Shown here: positions 52,441 to 61,437 of the stretch, one piece after another | Layout of the letters: each line of letters begins with the position of its first letter | How positions within the stretch are numbered: the first letter of the stretch is position 1 | NCBI GenBank assembly: GCA_902762305.1 | Contig: CACWNW010000004.1 | Coordinates: 62,001 to 126,000 of the forward strand | Reading direction: 5' to 3' | Source of the DNA: Fibrobacter succinogenes | GTDB lineage: Bacteria > Fibrobacterota > Fibrobacteria > Fibrobacterales > Fibrobacteraceae | Length of the DNA stretch: 64,000 bases | Notes under the pieces: model-generated | What the model saw: only the letters and a program-made list of their open reading frames with translations | What the model was told of the DNA's origin: nothing | Database searches by the model: none | Made by a program: the position numbers and the translations under genes

Positions 52441-53405
52441 ACGACGTAAAAGCCGAGTCACAACAGTGGTTTGAAGTGAAGGAAGTCGGGGGAAGCCTCT
52501 GGCATTTCCGTTTCATGCTGTGGATTACCTGCCACCTGCCGCTACGCATAGTAGAACTCTGTACTGCAATTGTATGCTTTTTCTTCTGGCTGGGGGCATC
52601 TCCCGTGCGGAAGCGCTCGAAGGCTTACCTGAAACGCCTTTTTGCGGTGCGCGGGAAGCGGATGCCCTTCATGGCGACGTACAAGCATGTGCTTTCGTTC
52701 GCGCTCTCGATGATCGAGAAACTGCTCGGCTGGCGCGGGGCCATCAAGCTGAACCAGGTGGAAACGCAGGGTGACGACCTCGACAAGCTGGTGGAACAGC
52801 TCGACCGCGGGGAAGGTGCCTTCCTGATTTGTTCCCACCTCGGGAACATGGAAATGCTGCGCTCGCTCACGGGTTATGGCGAAATCCATACGCACAGGCA
52901 GTTCAAGGTGTTCCCGGTAGTCGATTTCTCGGGTACCTCCAAATTCAACGCGCTGCTCCATGAACTGAATCCGGACCTGATGAATTCGGTGCTCGACGCG
53001 AACAAGATGGGCGTAGATTCCGCCGTGTGGATGAAGGAGCAGGTGGCTACGGGCAACGTGGTGGCGATTGCGGGCGACCGGACCTCCGCCAATTCGCAGG
53101 GCCGCAATATCGAAATGAATTTCCTCGGCGATCCCGCCAATTTCCCCGAAGGCGCGTTTACGCTTGCGAGCATCCTGAACGCACCGATATATTTTACCTT
53201 CGCTATCCGCAAGCACGATTTCGATATCCGGACTCCATACGAGATGCATGTGGTGAAGGCTTCCACTTCTTTCGATTGCTCCCGCAGGGAACGCCCCGGA
53301 AAAATCAAGGATTTGGTGCGCGAGTACGTGCAACTCCTTGAAAAATTGAGTCTACGCCACCCGTACCAGTGGTATAATTTCTACAATTTTTGGAATAAAA
53401 CGTAA
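52437..53405 (+). CDS. LPLAT/LpxL-like acyltransferase of the aryl polyene cluster
   Basis: A 322-residue inner-membrane acyltransferase of the HtrB/LpxL type. One N-terminal helix (about 30-55) is followed by the HX4E-like motif CSHLGNMEMLR and a second conserved block VVAIAGDRTSANSQGRNIEMNFLGDPANFPEGAF spread over 200-235. It corresponds to the acyltransferase half of fused ApeJ proteins. It may place the aryl polyene acyl chain, or a fatty acid, on the sugar-lipid acceptor. Translationally coupled to the GT2 gene. Confidence 0.83.
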   Translation: MNDVKAESQQWFEVKEVGGSLWHFRFMLWITCHLPLRIVELCTAIVCFFFWLGASPVRKRSKAYLKRLFAVRGKRMPFMATYKHVLSFALSMIEKLLGWRGAIKLNQVETQGDDLDKLVEQLDRGEGAFLICSHLGNMEMLRSLTGYGEIHTHRQFKVFPVVDFSGTSKFNALLHELNPDLMNSVLDANKMGVDSAVWMKEQVATGNVVAIAGDRTSANSQGRNIEMNFLGDPANFPEGAFTLASILNAPIYFTFAIRKHDFDIRTPYEMHVVKASTSFDCSRRERPGKIKDLVREYVQLLEKLSLRHPYQWYNFYNFWNKT

Positions 53406-53421
53406 TAAAGGATTGGTTACA

Positions 53422-54948
53422 ATGAAAACTATCGTTATTGGCTCCGAAAAGTTAACAATTGAACAGGTCGTGGCCATTGCAAAGCGCCAGGTAATCGTGG
53501 AATTGGATTCGTCTTCCAAGTTCCAGAAAAAGATCGATGCCGGCGCGGAATTCCTGGACGAGGCCCTTGCCGAACACGGTGGCATTTACGGCGTAACCAC
53601 GGGCTATGGCGATTCCTGCACGCAGGTTGTGCCACCCGATCGTTACTATGAACTGCCTATCAACCTGTCGCGTTTTCATGGATGCGGCATGGGCAATTAC
53701 TTTGACGAAGAGACTACCCGCGCCATCATGGTGGTGCGCCTCAATACGCTTGCCCGCGGTTTCTCCGGCGTGAGCTATGCCCTCCTCAAGATTATCATGA
53801 CGTTCCTGCAGAACGATATCCTGCCCCTGATTCCGCAGGAAGGCTCCGTGGGTGCGAGCGGTGACCTGACTCCGCTTTCTTACCTCGCCGGCGCAGTCAT
53901 CGGTGAACGTGACGTGCTTTACAAGGGTCAGCGCAGGCCTTCGAAGGATGTGATGGCCGAACTCGGTATTACGCCGCACCGTTTCCGCCCGAAGGAAGCA
54001 ATCGCCATCATGAACGGTACTGCCGCGATGAACGCCGTGGCCTGCATGGCCTACAGCCGTGCCGAATACCTTGCCGACCTGAGCTGCCGCATTACGGCAA
54101 TGAACACGATTGCGATGAAGGGCAACGCCTACCACTTCTACGAACGCCTGTTCGCCGTGAAGCCGCACCCGGGTCTCGTAACTGCCGCGAAGAAGATGCG
54201 CGATGCTATGAACCTGGAAGTTGAAAAGAACGTGATTCCCGAAAAGATTCAGGATCCGTACTCCCTGCGTTGCGCTCCGCACGTGGTGGGCGTGTTCTAC
54301 GATTCCGCTCCGCTCCTGCGCCAGCTTATTGAAATCGAGATGAACAGCGCGAACGATAACCCGATTATCGACCCCGAAACGAGAAACATCTTCCACGGCG
54401 GGCACTTCTACGGTGGCCATATCTGCCTTGCGATGGATACGCTCAAGAACATTGTCGCAAACCTTGCGGACCTTCTGGACCGCCAGCTCGCGACGATTGT
54501 CGATATCAAGTTCAACCGCAACTTGCCGCCGAACCTTTCCGGCAGCCAGGGTGAATTTGCGCTCAACCATGGTTTCAAGGCCGTGCAGATTGGCGTTTCT
54601 GCTTGGACTGCCGAAGCGCTTCACCTCACGATGCCGATGAGCGTGTTCAGCCGCTCCACCGAATGCCACAACCAGGACAAGGTGAGCATGGGCACGATCG
54701 CTTCCCGCGACTGTATTCGCATCATCGAGCTCACCGAGCAGGTGGCCGCTGCCGTGCTGCTTGCTTCGGCTCAGGCTCTCCGTATCCGCCTCGAACGCGG
54801 GGAAATTTTCGAAGTGCGTCTCGCCGGCGTCAAGAAGACGTACGACCAGGTATTCGAATTCTTTGCGCCGCTTGCCTGCGACCGCCAGCTCGAACCGGAC
54901 CTCCGCAAGGCGCTTGAACTGATCCGTGAAAAGTATTACGCAGTCTAG
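53422..54948 (+). CDS. Aromatic amino-acid ammonia-lyase (HAL/PAL/TAL family) of the aryl polyene cluster
   Basis: A 508-residue MIO enzyme. The Ala145-Ser146-Gly147 triad in GSVGASGDLTPLSY forms the prosthetic group, and Tyr, Gln and Asn sites (TGYGDS, LNSANDNP-like MNSANDNPIID, FSRSTECHNQDKVSMGT) are in place. The substrate-selectivity pair, corresponding to the His-Leu of tyrosine lyases and Ser-His of histidine lyases, is F85-H86 in LSRFHGCGMG, the pattern of aryl polyene-associated lyases rather than HutH. It should release ammonia from Phe or Tyr to give cinnamate or coumarate as starter. ATG 53422 follows AAAGGA. Confidence 0.88.
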   Translation: MKTIVIGSEKLTIEQVVAIAKRQVIVELDSSSKFQKKIDAGAEFLDEALAEHGGIYGVTTGYGDSCTQVVPPDRYYELPINLSRFHGCGMGNYFDEETTRAIMVVRLNTLARGFSGVSYALLKIIMTFLQNDILPLIPQEGSVGASGDLTPLSYLAGAVIGERDVLYKGQRRPSKDVMAELGITPHRFRPKEAIAIMNGTAAMNAVACMAYSRAEYLADLSCRITAMNTIAMKGNAYHFYERLFAVKPHPGLVTAAKKMRDAMNLEVEKNVIPEKIQDPYSLRCAPHVVGVFYDSAPLLRQLIEIEMNSANDNPIIDPETRNIFHGGHFYGGHICLAMDTLKNIVANLADLLDRQLATIVDIKFNRNLPPNLSGSQGEFALNHGFKAVQIGVSAWTAEALHLTMPMSVFSRSTECHNQDKVSMGTIASRDCIRIIELTEQVAAAVLLASAQALRIRLERGEIFEVRLAGVKKTYDQVFEFFAPLACDRQLEPDLRKALELIREKYYAV

Positions 54949-54960
54949 TGCGGTAAGGTC

Positions 54961-55401
54961 ATGGCAGAAAAGAAGCTCAAGGAAACCGTAGAATTCAAGG
55001 TCGAATTCTACGACGTGGATTCGATGAAGGTGGCCTGGCACGGCAATTACGTGAAGTACATGGAAATTGCCCGCTGTGCGCTCCTTACCAAGATAAAGTA
55101 CGATTACTTTGCTATGGAAGAGAGCGGATACGCCTGGCCTGTCGTCGACATGCACATCAAGTACCTCCGTCCGATGATTTTTATGCAGCGCATCCGCGCC
55201 GAAGTCACGCTCGAGGAATACGAGGTCTGCATGAAGCTTTCGTACAAGTTCTTCGACGCCGAAACGGGCGTGCTTTTGACCCGTGCCGAAAGCATGCAGA
55301 TGGCTGTCGACATGAACAAGCGTGAATCGCTGATGGGCTGCCCGCAGTGCTTTATCGACCGCGTGCGTGCCGCATTGGCCGAGGAAGGGGCTCCTGCATG
55401 A
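54961..55401 (+). CDS. apeK: 4HBT hotdog thioesterase (ApeK type)
   Basis: A 146-residue acyl thioesterase. The YbgC-like signature EFYDVDSMKVAWHGNYVKYME (residues 15-35) places the catalytic Asp and a His-x-Asn-Tyr. In aryl polyene pathways ApeK is proposed to release or edit stalled acyl-ACP. The stop overlaps the LolA-like start by four bases (ATGA). Confidence 0.87.
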   Translation: MAEKKLKETVEFKVEFYDVDSMKVAWHGNYVKYMEIARCALLTKIKYDYFAMEESGYAWPVVDMHIKYLRPMIFMQRIRAEVTLEEYEVCMKLSYKFFDAETGVLLTRAESMQMAVDMNKRESLMGCPQCFIDRVRAALAEEGAPA

Positions 55402-56096
55402 ACGGTTTCGCTAGGGTGACAGTGCTAATCGCTTTGTTTGCGGCTCTCGTTTTTGCGGGGACCGGTGCAGGCGAGTCTGCCAGCGTTTACAAGAAACCGC
55501 TTACTGCAGCCGCGAAACCCGCAATGCTCCAGTCGATGAAGGTCCTCACCGAAAGCCAGCTGACGGTCGGGAATTTCAAGCAGACGCGCACAATCACTAA
55601 GCTGAACCGCGAATTCGTATCGACGGGCTCCTTTGCCATCGACCGCGTTTCGGGCATCCTCTGGGATACGCAGAAGCCGTTCCCGTCGGTGCTTTGGGTG
55701 GGCGACAATTCCATTGTCCAGTGGGACCCTGCGCGCGATACAAAGAAATCGATGTCCGCGAAGGACAATCCGGTCTTTGCGGAATTCTCGAAGACCATCC
55801 AGTCCGTTTTCTCGGGACAGTTCGATGAGCTGGAACGCAACTTCAAGCTCTTTTTCGATGTGAAAGGTGCCGCTTTCGATATCGGGCTCATTCCGAAGGA
55901 AAGCGCTGTCGCCCGTGCTATTGCCTCGATTACGCTTTCGGGACAGACGGAACTCGACAAGGTGACGATTGTCGATGGGGAAGGGAACACCGTAGTTTAC
56001 GAGTTCTCGCAGCATCGGCATTATCCGGACCTGCAGTCGGTCAAGGCTCCGTTTGAAGAAATTGCGAACCGTTTCCAGAAATTGAAGGGAAAATAA
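55398..56096 (+). CDS. apeL: LolA-like periplasmic carrier (ApeL type)
   Basis: A 232-residue exported protein with a signal peptide ending near VFAGTG. The mature part has the LolA-like opening FKQTRTITKLNREFVSTGSFAIDRVSGILWDTQKPFP, spread over about 65-100, with the basic then Trp-rich strands of LolA-fold carriers. It should ferry a lipid-linked pigment across the periplasm. It is seven bases before the exporter gene. Confidence 0.83.
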   Translation: MNGFARVTVLIALFAALVFAGTGAGESASVYKKPLTAAAKPAMLQSMKVLTESQLTVGNFKQTRTITKLNREFVSTGSFAIDRVSGILWDTQKPFPSVLWVGDNSIVQWDPARDTKKSMSAKDNPVFAEFSKTIQSVFSGQFDELERNFKLFFDVKGAAFDIGLIPKESAVARAIASITLSGQTELDKVTIVDGEGNTVVYEFSQHRHYPDLQSVKAPFEEIANRFQKLKGK

Positions 56097-56103
56097 CGGA
56101 CCG

Positions 56104-58395
56104 ATGACCTTGGCGCGAAAAAAAGTAGCTTCGGTAATATTGTGGGTGGCGATACACGCCGCCTTCGTGTTGCTTGGGCTCTTGCTGCCTTGGAATATCG
56201 AGACCGATCTGTATTCGGTTTTGCCGGATTCGAGCGAATTCAGGAATGTCGCGGAAGCGGAAAAGGCCCTGAGCGCGCATTCGATGCGGAACCTGACCGT
56301 ATTGCTTGGGCATCGCGATTTCGCGGTGGCGAAATCCGCGGCGAGCGAACTTGAGGACTTGTTTGCCGGGGATAGTTCGCTTGCCGAGACCCGCTTGCGG
56401 GTCGGCGATGCCTCGATGCAGGAACTTCGCGATTTCTATTTCGGGTACCGTTATGTACTGCAGGGAGCCCAGGTCCGTGACCTGCTGAAGCAGGGGGATG
56501 CCACGGCTCTCAAGGACAATGCGCTCCAGAAGGTCTACGGCGCCTTTTCCCTTGCAGATTTGAGCCGTATCGAAGAGGATCCCTTCCTGCTGGGCGACGA
56601 GGCTTTCGAATTTTTTACGCTGAATTCTCCGCTCCTGGCCGGGCGATTCACGATTCGCGAAGGAGTCCTTGCCGCCGAGGATTCTGCGGTGACATACGTC
56701 ATGTGGAGCGCATCCCTTGCGCCGAATACCTCCGCGATGGCTTCCAGCGGCCATGTGCTGGAGCGCCTCGACCGCGTGCTCGATTCTCTACAGCACGTTC
56801 ACGAAGGCCTCTTCGTCGAAAAGTCGGGCGTACCGTTCCACAGTTACGAGAGTTCAAGCAACGCGCAGTCCGAAGTCGCCTGGATTTCGGGCGTGTCGAT
56901 GGCGCTTATCTTGCTCTTGCTGCTCTGGGTGTTCCGCACGCCCATCCCGATCGTGTCGACACTCTTTGCAATCGGCGTGGCGGTATGTACCGCCCTTTCG
57001 GGTACCTGGGCCGTATTCGGGAGCATCCATATTTTCACGTTCGTTTTCGGTACGAGCGTCATCGGCGTGAGTATCGACTACGCGATACACTTCTTTACGG
57101 AACGCCATCATATCTTCAAGGGGCTTCTCCTTGGCTTCATGACGACGGAATTCAGCTACATCGCGCTCACGTTCGCGGATTTCCCGCTGTTGCGCCAGAT
57201 GGCAGTTTTCTCGATAGTCGGGCTGGCGAGCTCGTTTGCGACAATCGTGCTGCTCTTCCCGAATTTGCCGCTGCCTTCGCATCGCGCGGAGAGGGAACGC
57301 CCCCTCCCGACAAAGGTTCCGGCTATTTTCCTCCGCATTTATGACAAGTTCCCGCCGCGCTCGATCCGCATTGCCGGTATCGTCTTCCTTCTCTCGCTCG
57401 TGCCTGGAGTCTTGCGGCTGGATGTCCATACGGACATGCGCACGCTGTATGCAATGAGCGATGAGCTTAAGCATTCCGAGGCGCTGAACGCGCGGCTCAA
57501 CAACCTGGGAATTTCGGCGAATTACTTTATTGTGGAAGGCTCGTCGGAACAGGAACTCCTGGAAAACGAAGAAGCCCTTTCTGCACGCTTGCAGGTAGCG
57601 GTGAAGGATTCCCTGATGCGCGGGTTCCTTGCGACAAGTTCGTATATCCCTTCCGTCAAGACGCAGCAGGAAACATTCGAAGGCGTGCAGTCGCTTCGCC
57701 ATTCGCAGGCCCTGCAAGAACTCCTGGAAAGTCTGAACGTTCCGAGCGATTCCCTCTTTGAATCGGGTTTTGCCTCTCCTGCGTATCTGGAACCTTCCTC
57801 GAAGATACCTTCGTCTTTCGCGAGCATCCTCGATATGCTCTGGATAGGCGAGGTGGACGGGCGTTTCTACAGTGCCGTATTCCCGCTGCATGTCGCCCCG
57901 GGTTTCGACATCGCCAAGCAGGCCGCCGAACTGCCTCATGTGTATGCGGTGAACAAGATGGAAAACGTGAACGAGACGCTCACGCAGCTTTCCCGCGTGG
58001 CGCTTCTCCTTGTGGCGATTGCCTATGCGGTCGTGTTCCTGGTCCTGGTCTTTGTCTACGGTTTTGTCCCTGCGCTCCGGATTATCCGCGCTCCGGTCCT
58101 CTCGTGCATCTTTATCGCGGCGGTGTTCGGCTATTGCGGGATTCCGTTTAATTTCTTCGCCATCGTGGGTGTCATCCTGACGCTCGGAATCGGTATCGAC
58201 TATGCGCTCTTCTTCAAGGAGGGCGCGACCCGCGGCCTCGTGACCGCACTTGCCGTGATGCTTTCGGCGGCGACGACGCTCATTTCTTTCGGGAGCCTTT
58301 CCTTCAGCAGTTTCGTGCCTGTTTCCACCTTCGGGCTTTCGGTGCTGCTTGGAATATGGTGCTGCTTTGTCTTGTCTCCCTTTAGTCGGGATTGA
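56104..58395 (+). CDS. apeM: MMPL/RND-type exporter (ApeM type)
   Basis: A 763-residue inner-membrane exporter in two homologous halves. One helix then a periplasmic domain (about 30-250) leads to a helix bundle with GVSIDYAIHFF near 325; a second single helix and periplasmic domain (about 440-640) leads to GIGIDYALFF near 695. These GxxxDY motifs are the proton-relay signature of MMPL transporters. The expected role is to extract the aryl polyene lipid from the inner membrane and hand it to the LolA-like carrier. Confidence 0.9.
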   Translation: MTLARKKVASVILWVAIHAAFVLLGLLLPWNIETDLYSVLPDSSEFRNVAEAEKALSAHSMRNLTVLLGHRDFAVAKSAASELEDLFAGDSSLAETRLRVGDASMQELRDFYFGYRYVLQGAQVRDLLKQGDATALKDNALQKVYGAFSLADLSRIEEDPFLLGDEAFEFFTLNSPLLAGRFTIREGVLAAEDSAVTYVMWSASLAPNTSAMASSGHVLERLDRVLDSLQHVHEGLFVEKSGVPFHSYESSSNAQSEVAWISGVSMALILLLLLWVFRTPIPIVSTLFAIGVAVCTALSGTWAVFGSIHIFTFVFGTSVIGVSIDYAIHFFTERHHIFKGLLLGFMTTEFSYIALTFADFPLLRQMAVFSIVGLASSFATIVLLFPNLPLPSHRAERERPLPTKVPAIFLRIYDKFPPRSIRIAGIVFLLSLVPGVLRLDVHTDMRTLYAMSDELKHSEALNARLNNLGISANYFIVEGSSEQELLENEEALSARLQVAVKDSLMRGFLATSSYIPSVKTQQETFEGVQSLRHSQALQELLESLNVPSDSLFESGFASPAYLEPSSKIPSSFASILDMLWIGEVDGRFYSAVFPLHVAPGFDIAKQAAELPHVYAVNKMENVNETLTQLSRVALLLVAIAYAVVFLVLVFVYGFVPALRIIRAPVLSCIFIAAVFGYCGIPFNFFAIVGVILTLGIGIDYALFFKEGATRGLVTALAVMLSAATTLISFGSLSFSSFVPVSTFGLSVLLGIWCCFVLSPFSRD

Positions 58396-58401
58396 TTTTT
58401 C

Positions 58402-58409
58402 TAAATTTG
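58402..58409 (+). promoter_or_regulatory. TAnnTTTG box just before the apeN-like gene
   Basis: TAAATTTG ends eight bases before the ATG at 58418. It may drive an internal, nearly leaderless transcript for the apeN-R half of the operon. Confidence 0.42.
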
Positions 58410-58417
58410 TCGGCACC

Positions 58418-59008
58418 ATGGTAAAATCCATATTATTCTGCGCAACGCTTCTTTTATTTGTCGCTTGCCATAACACGCATCAGGTGCCGGGGACATCGCC
58501 CGTATTCTATTCCGATGGTCGTGCTGTTTCGCTTTTGCCGACATCCGCGATGACCTTGCGTATCGACATGCCGCAGCGTATCGAGGGGAACTTCGTGAAG
58601 CCCGACGGATCAAACGATTCTTTCGAGGCCGATTCCTGGGTGCGCGCGAACGACAGCGTTCTATCTATTACCCTTTTTACCGGATTCGGGACGACTCTCG
58701 GCGAAATCACCTATGCCCGCGATTCCGTCAAGGCCGAAAGTTCCGTGATGGATGTCGCGAAACTGAAGACGGAATACCTCGTCGCCGATTTCCAGATTTG
58801 CTTCTATCCGTTCGACGCCCTCCGGAAAAATTTCGAGCAGGCCGGTTTCGCTTTTTCCGAGACGCGTTCCGGCGATGCTGATTTTGTCCGCACGCTTTCC
58901 GATAATGGCAAGACGATTTTGACGGCGCGCAAGTCGGGCCGTGAAATCCACCTGGAGAACGTTCTGCGCCGCTACAGTTACCATATTACGCTGGGGGAGG
59001 AAAATTGA
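58418..59008 (+). CDS. apeN: Lipoprotein of the aryl polyene cluster (ApeN/DUF3261-like)
   Basis: A 196-residue predicted lipoprotein with lipobox LFVAC (Cys 17). Size, position between the exporter and first ketosynthase, and the C-terminal pattern YPFDALRKNFEQAGFAFSE...LENVLRRYSYHIT fit the DUF3261 lipoproteins of aryl polyene clusters; sequence similarity itself is modest. The ATG at 58418 is chosen because the signal sequence begins there. Likely works with the LolA-like carrier at the outer membrane. Confidence 0.78.
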   Translation: MVKSILFCATLLLFVACHNTHQVPGTSPVFYSDGRAVSLLPTSAMTLRIDMPQRIEGNFVKPDGSNDSFEADSWVRANDSVLSITLFTGFGTTLGEITYARDSVKAESSVMDVAKLKTEYLVADFQICFYPFDALRKNFEQAGFAFSETRSGDADFVRTLSDNGKTILTARKSGREIHLENVLRRYSYHITLGEEN

Positions 59009-60198
59009 GAAAGCCTCTATACATCAATGATTTTGCCATGCACTGCATTCTGGGCGGTGACAAGAAGACCGTTTTTGAAAAGTTGAAGAATGGTACCCGT
59101 GGCGAGTTTACAATCTATGATGTGGCCGGCGTGATGCGCCCCGCCGCGACAATCGACCCCGAGTCGCTTCCTCCGGTCGCCTTGTCCAAATACGACAATC
59201 GCGTGAATCGCCTGTCGCAGGCGGTGCTCGACCAGATGGAAGGTTCCATCGCCCGTGCGGTAAAAAAGTTTGGCGCGGACCGCATCGGTATTTTTATCGG
59301 TTCCTGCGACAACGGTTCCGAGGCTTCGCTCAGTGCCCTCAAGTGCTTTAGGGAAACGGGTGCATACCCCGAAGGCTACGTGCTCGATTACCAGGCTGCC
59401 GATTTCCCTGCACGCTACATCGCCGAACGCTTCGGCATAACCGGGATGCTTTCGGTGCATTCGACGGCGTGCGCTTCGAGCGCGAGCGCTTTCGTTTCGG
59501 CGCGCAACAACATTTATGCGGGCAACTGCGATGCCGCCATTGTCGGGGGTGTCGATATCGCCTCGCGTTCGGTCATTTTGGGTTTTGCCTCGCTCGAAGC
59601 CATGTCTGACAGGCCCACGAACCCCTTCAGCGCGAACCGCACGGGCCTCACGCTCGGCGACGCAGCAGCCTTCTTCCTGGTGACGCGCGAACGTTGCGAA
59701 GACCTGCAGGCCGAAGGTTCAGCCGGGCTTTCTGTGGTGGGTTTCGGTGAAAGTGCGGATGCCGACCACATTACCGCTCCCCGCGCCGATGGCGAAGGTG
59801 CTTACCAGGCCATGAAGGCTTCCCTTGCCGACGCGGAACTCGATGCCGGTTCTATCGGGTATGTTAATTTACATGGAACGGGTACTCGCCTGAACGATTC
59901 CATGGAGGCAGTCGCCGTCAATCGCCTTTTCGGCGAGAATACTCCTGCAAGTTCCACGAAGGCGCTCACGGGGCACACGCTCGGTGCGGCAGGCGCGCTC
60001 GAGGCTTCGTTCTGCTGCCTTGCGCTCGAGAACGGGGGAGTCCTTCCGGCGCACCTCTTCGATGGCTGCGAAGACCCGAAACTCCCGAAGGTGAAGCTCG
60101 TGAAGCCGGGCGAATCGGCGGACGGGCTTAAATACTGTATCAGCAACTCCTTTGCTTTTGGCGGTTGCAATGTCTCTTTAATTGTTGCTAAGGAATAG
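59005..60198 (+). CDS. apeO: Beta-ketoacyl synthase (ApeO type)
   Basis: A 397-residue condensing enzyme with full catalytic set: C156 (STACASS), H290 (HGTGT) and H324 (GHTLG). It should extend the aryl polyene chain with malonyl-ACP, paired with the chain length factor on the opposite operon. The start is a TTG at 59005 overlapping the lipoprotein stop (TTGA), with GGGGGAGG upstream. Confidence 0.9.
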   Translation: MRKPLYINDFAMHCILGGDKKTVFEKLKNGTRGEFTIYDVAGVMRPAATIDPESLPPVALSKYDNRVNRLSQAVLDQMEGSIARAVKKFGADRIGIFIGSCDNGSEASLSALKCFRETGAYPEGYVLDYQAADFPARYIAERFGITGMLSVHSTACASSASAFVSARNNIYAGNCDAAIVGGVDIASRSVILGFASLEAMSDRPTNPFSANRTGLTLGDAAAFFLVTRERCEDLQAEGSAGLSVVGFGESADADHITAPRADGEGAYQAMKASLADAELDAGSIGYVNLHGTGTRLNDSMEAVAVNRLFGENTPASSTKALTGHTLGAAGALEASFCCLALENGGVLPAHLFDGCEDPKLPKVKLVKPGESADGLKYCISNSFAFGGCNVSLIVAKE

Positions 60199-60202
60199 AT
60201 TT

Positions 60203-60676
60203 ATGGATACTCCCGAATTCAAGACGAGAAGCGAGGTCGGTGAACTTGTCCCCCATGCGGGCAAGATGCTTTTGCTCGACCGCGTCATTCGCCACGACTT
60301 AAATGAAGTCTCCATCGAAACGGAGGTGGACATCAACGAGAGTTGCATGTTCTACAGGGACGATAGGCAGGGAGTGCCTTCGTATGTCGCTTTTGAATAC
60401 ATGGCCCAGAGCATATCTGCGCTTTCCGGCGTTTACGGTCGTACCCACGGGCAAAAGCCGAGGGAAGGCTTTATCATGAGCGTGTCGAATTGCAAGCTGC
60501 TCGTGCCCGTGTTCAAGGCGGGCGATGTCGTGAGAATTCGCGTCAAGCAGACGATGCGCGTCGACATGGCCGTGACGTTTGACGGCGCGGTCTATGTGGG
60601 CGACACGCTCGCGGTTTCGGCTTCGCTCTGTACGGTCGAAGTCGATGATCCCATGTCGATCCTGAAGATGAACTGA
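60203..60676 (+). CDS. apeP: 3-hydroxyacyl-ACP dehydratase (ApeP type)
   Basis: A 157-residue hotdog dehydratase. Catalytic-type His 18 lies in VPHAGKMLLLDRV and the helix carries PSYVAFEYMAQSISAL, with Glu in the position of the second catalytic residue. In aryl polyene synthases ApeP works with ApeI, which here is fused into the protein at 49347. The ATG at 60203 has AAGGA upstream. Confidence 0.88.
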   Translation: MDTPEFKTRSEVGELVPHAGKMLLLDRVIRHDLNEVSIETEVDINESCMFYRDDRQGVPSYVAFEYMAQSISALSGVYGRTHGQKPREGFIMSVSNCKLLVPVFKAGDVVRIRVKQTMRVDMAVTFDGAVYVGDTLAVSASLCTVEVDDPMSILKMN

Positions 60677-60694
60677 TATCACATACCATTTTAT

Positions 60695-60702
60695 TATATT
60701 TG
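60695..60702 (+). promoter_or_regulatory. TAnnTTTG box before the ketoreductase gene
   Basis: TATATTTG ends six bases before the ATG at 60709, which lacks a ribosome site. A leaderless internal transcript is possible. Confidence 0.45.
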
Positions 60703-60708
60703 TGCTAT

Positions 60709-61437
60709 ATGGAAAATAAGAAGAGTGTTTTGATTACGGGCGCAAGCGGCGGAATCGGTTCTGCCATTGCTAAGGCTGTCGCGTTGGCGGGTTACGAAGT
60801 TGTAGCTCACTATAACAGGAATGCCGCTCCGGTCGAGCAGATGGCGAACGAAATTCGTGAACAGGGCGGCTCCGTTCGCCTGTTGCAGTTCAACATCCGC
60901 GACCGCGAACAGTGCAAGGCTGTGCTCGAAAAGGATATCGAAGAAAACGGTGTATATTATGGTGTCGTGACGAATGCGGGTGTCTGTGCCGATACGGCGT
61001 TCCCTGCCATGACCGACGAATACTGGGACAAGGTTATCGATACGAACTTGAACGGTTTTTACAATGTGCTCCACCCGATCGTGATGCCCATGTGCCGCAA
61101 GCGCAGGGGCCGCATCGTGACGATTTCGTCGGTTTCCGGCGTTATCGGCAACCGCGGACAGGTGAACTACAGCGCTTCCAAGGCGGGCCTCATCGGGGCT
61201 TCCAAGGCGCTCGCTACCGAACTCGCAAGCCGCGGCATTACGGTGAATAGCGTCGCTCCGGGCGTTATCGAGACCGAGATGATCAAGGATGCTCCGCTCG
61301 ACATGATTCTGCCTGCGATTCCCATGAAGCGCGAGGGCAAGCCCGAAGAAGTGGCTGCGACCGTCCTGTTCCTGCTTTCTGAAGGAGCGGCATACATTAC
61401 CCGTCAGGTGATTTCTGTGAATGGAGGCCTCGCCTAA
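60709..61437 (+). CDS. apeQ: 3-ketoacyl-ACP reductase (ApeQ type, FabG family)
   Basis: A 242-residue short-chain reductase. NADPH loop TGASGGIG at 10-17, Asn in TNAGV, Ser about 141, Tyr154 and Lys158 in NYSASK, then GVIETEM and the C-terminal VNGGLA, the complete FabG pattern. It should reduce the keto group after each extension. Stop overlaps the next start by one base. Confidence 0.92.
   Translation: MENKKSVLITGASGGIGSAIAKAVALAGYEVVAHYNRNAAPVEQMANEIREQGGSVRLLQFNIRDREQCKAVLEKDIEENGVYYGVVTNAGVCADTAFPAMTDEYWDKVIDTNLNGFYNVLHPIVMPMCRKRRGRIVTISSVSGVIGNRGQVNYSASKAGLIGASKALATELASRGITVNSVAPGVIETEMIKDAPLDMILPAIPMKREGKPEEVAATVLFLLSEGAAYITRQVISVNGGLA

Noticed and set aside
53422-54948. Histidine ammonia-lyase of histidine degradation (hutH)
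   Set aside because: No hutU, hutI or hutG nearby, the selectivity pair is Phe-His rather than Ser-His, and the gene is embedded between aryl polyene transferase and thioesterase genes.
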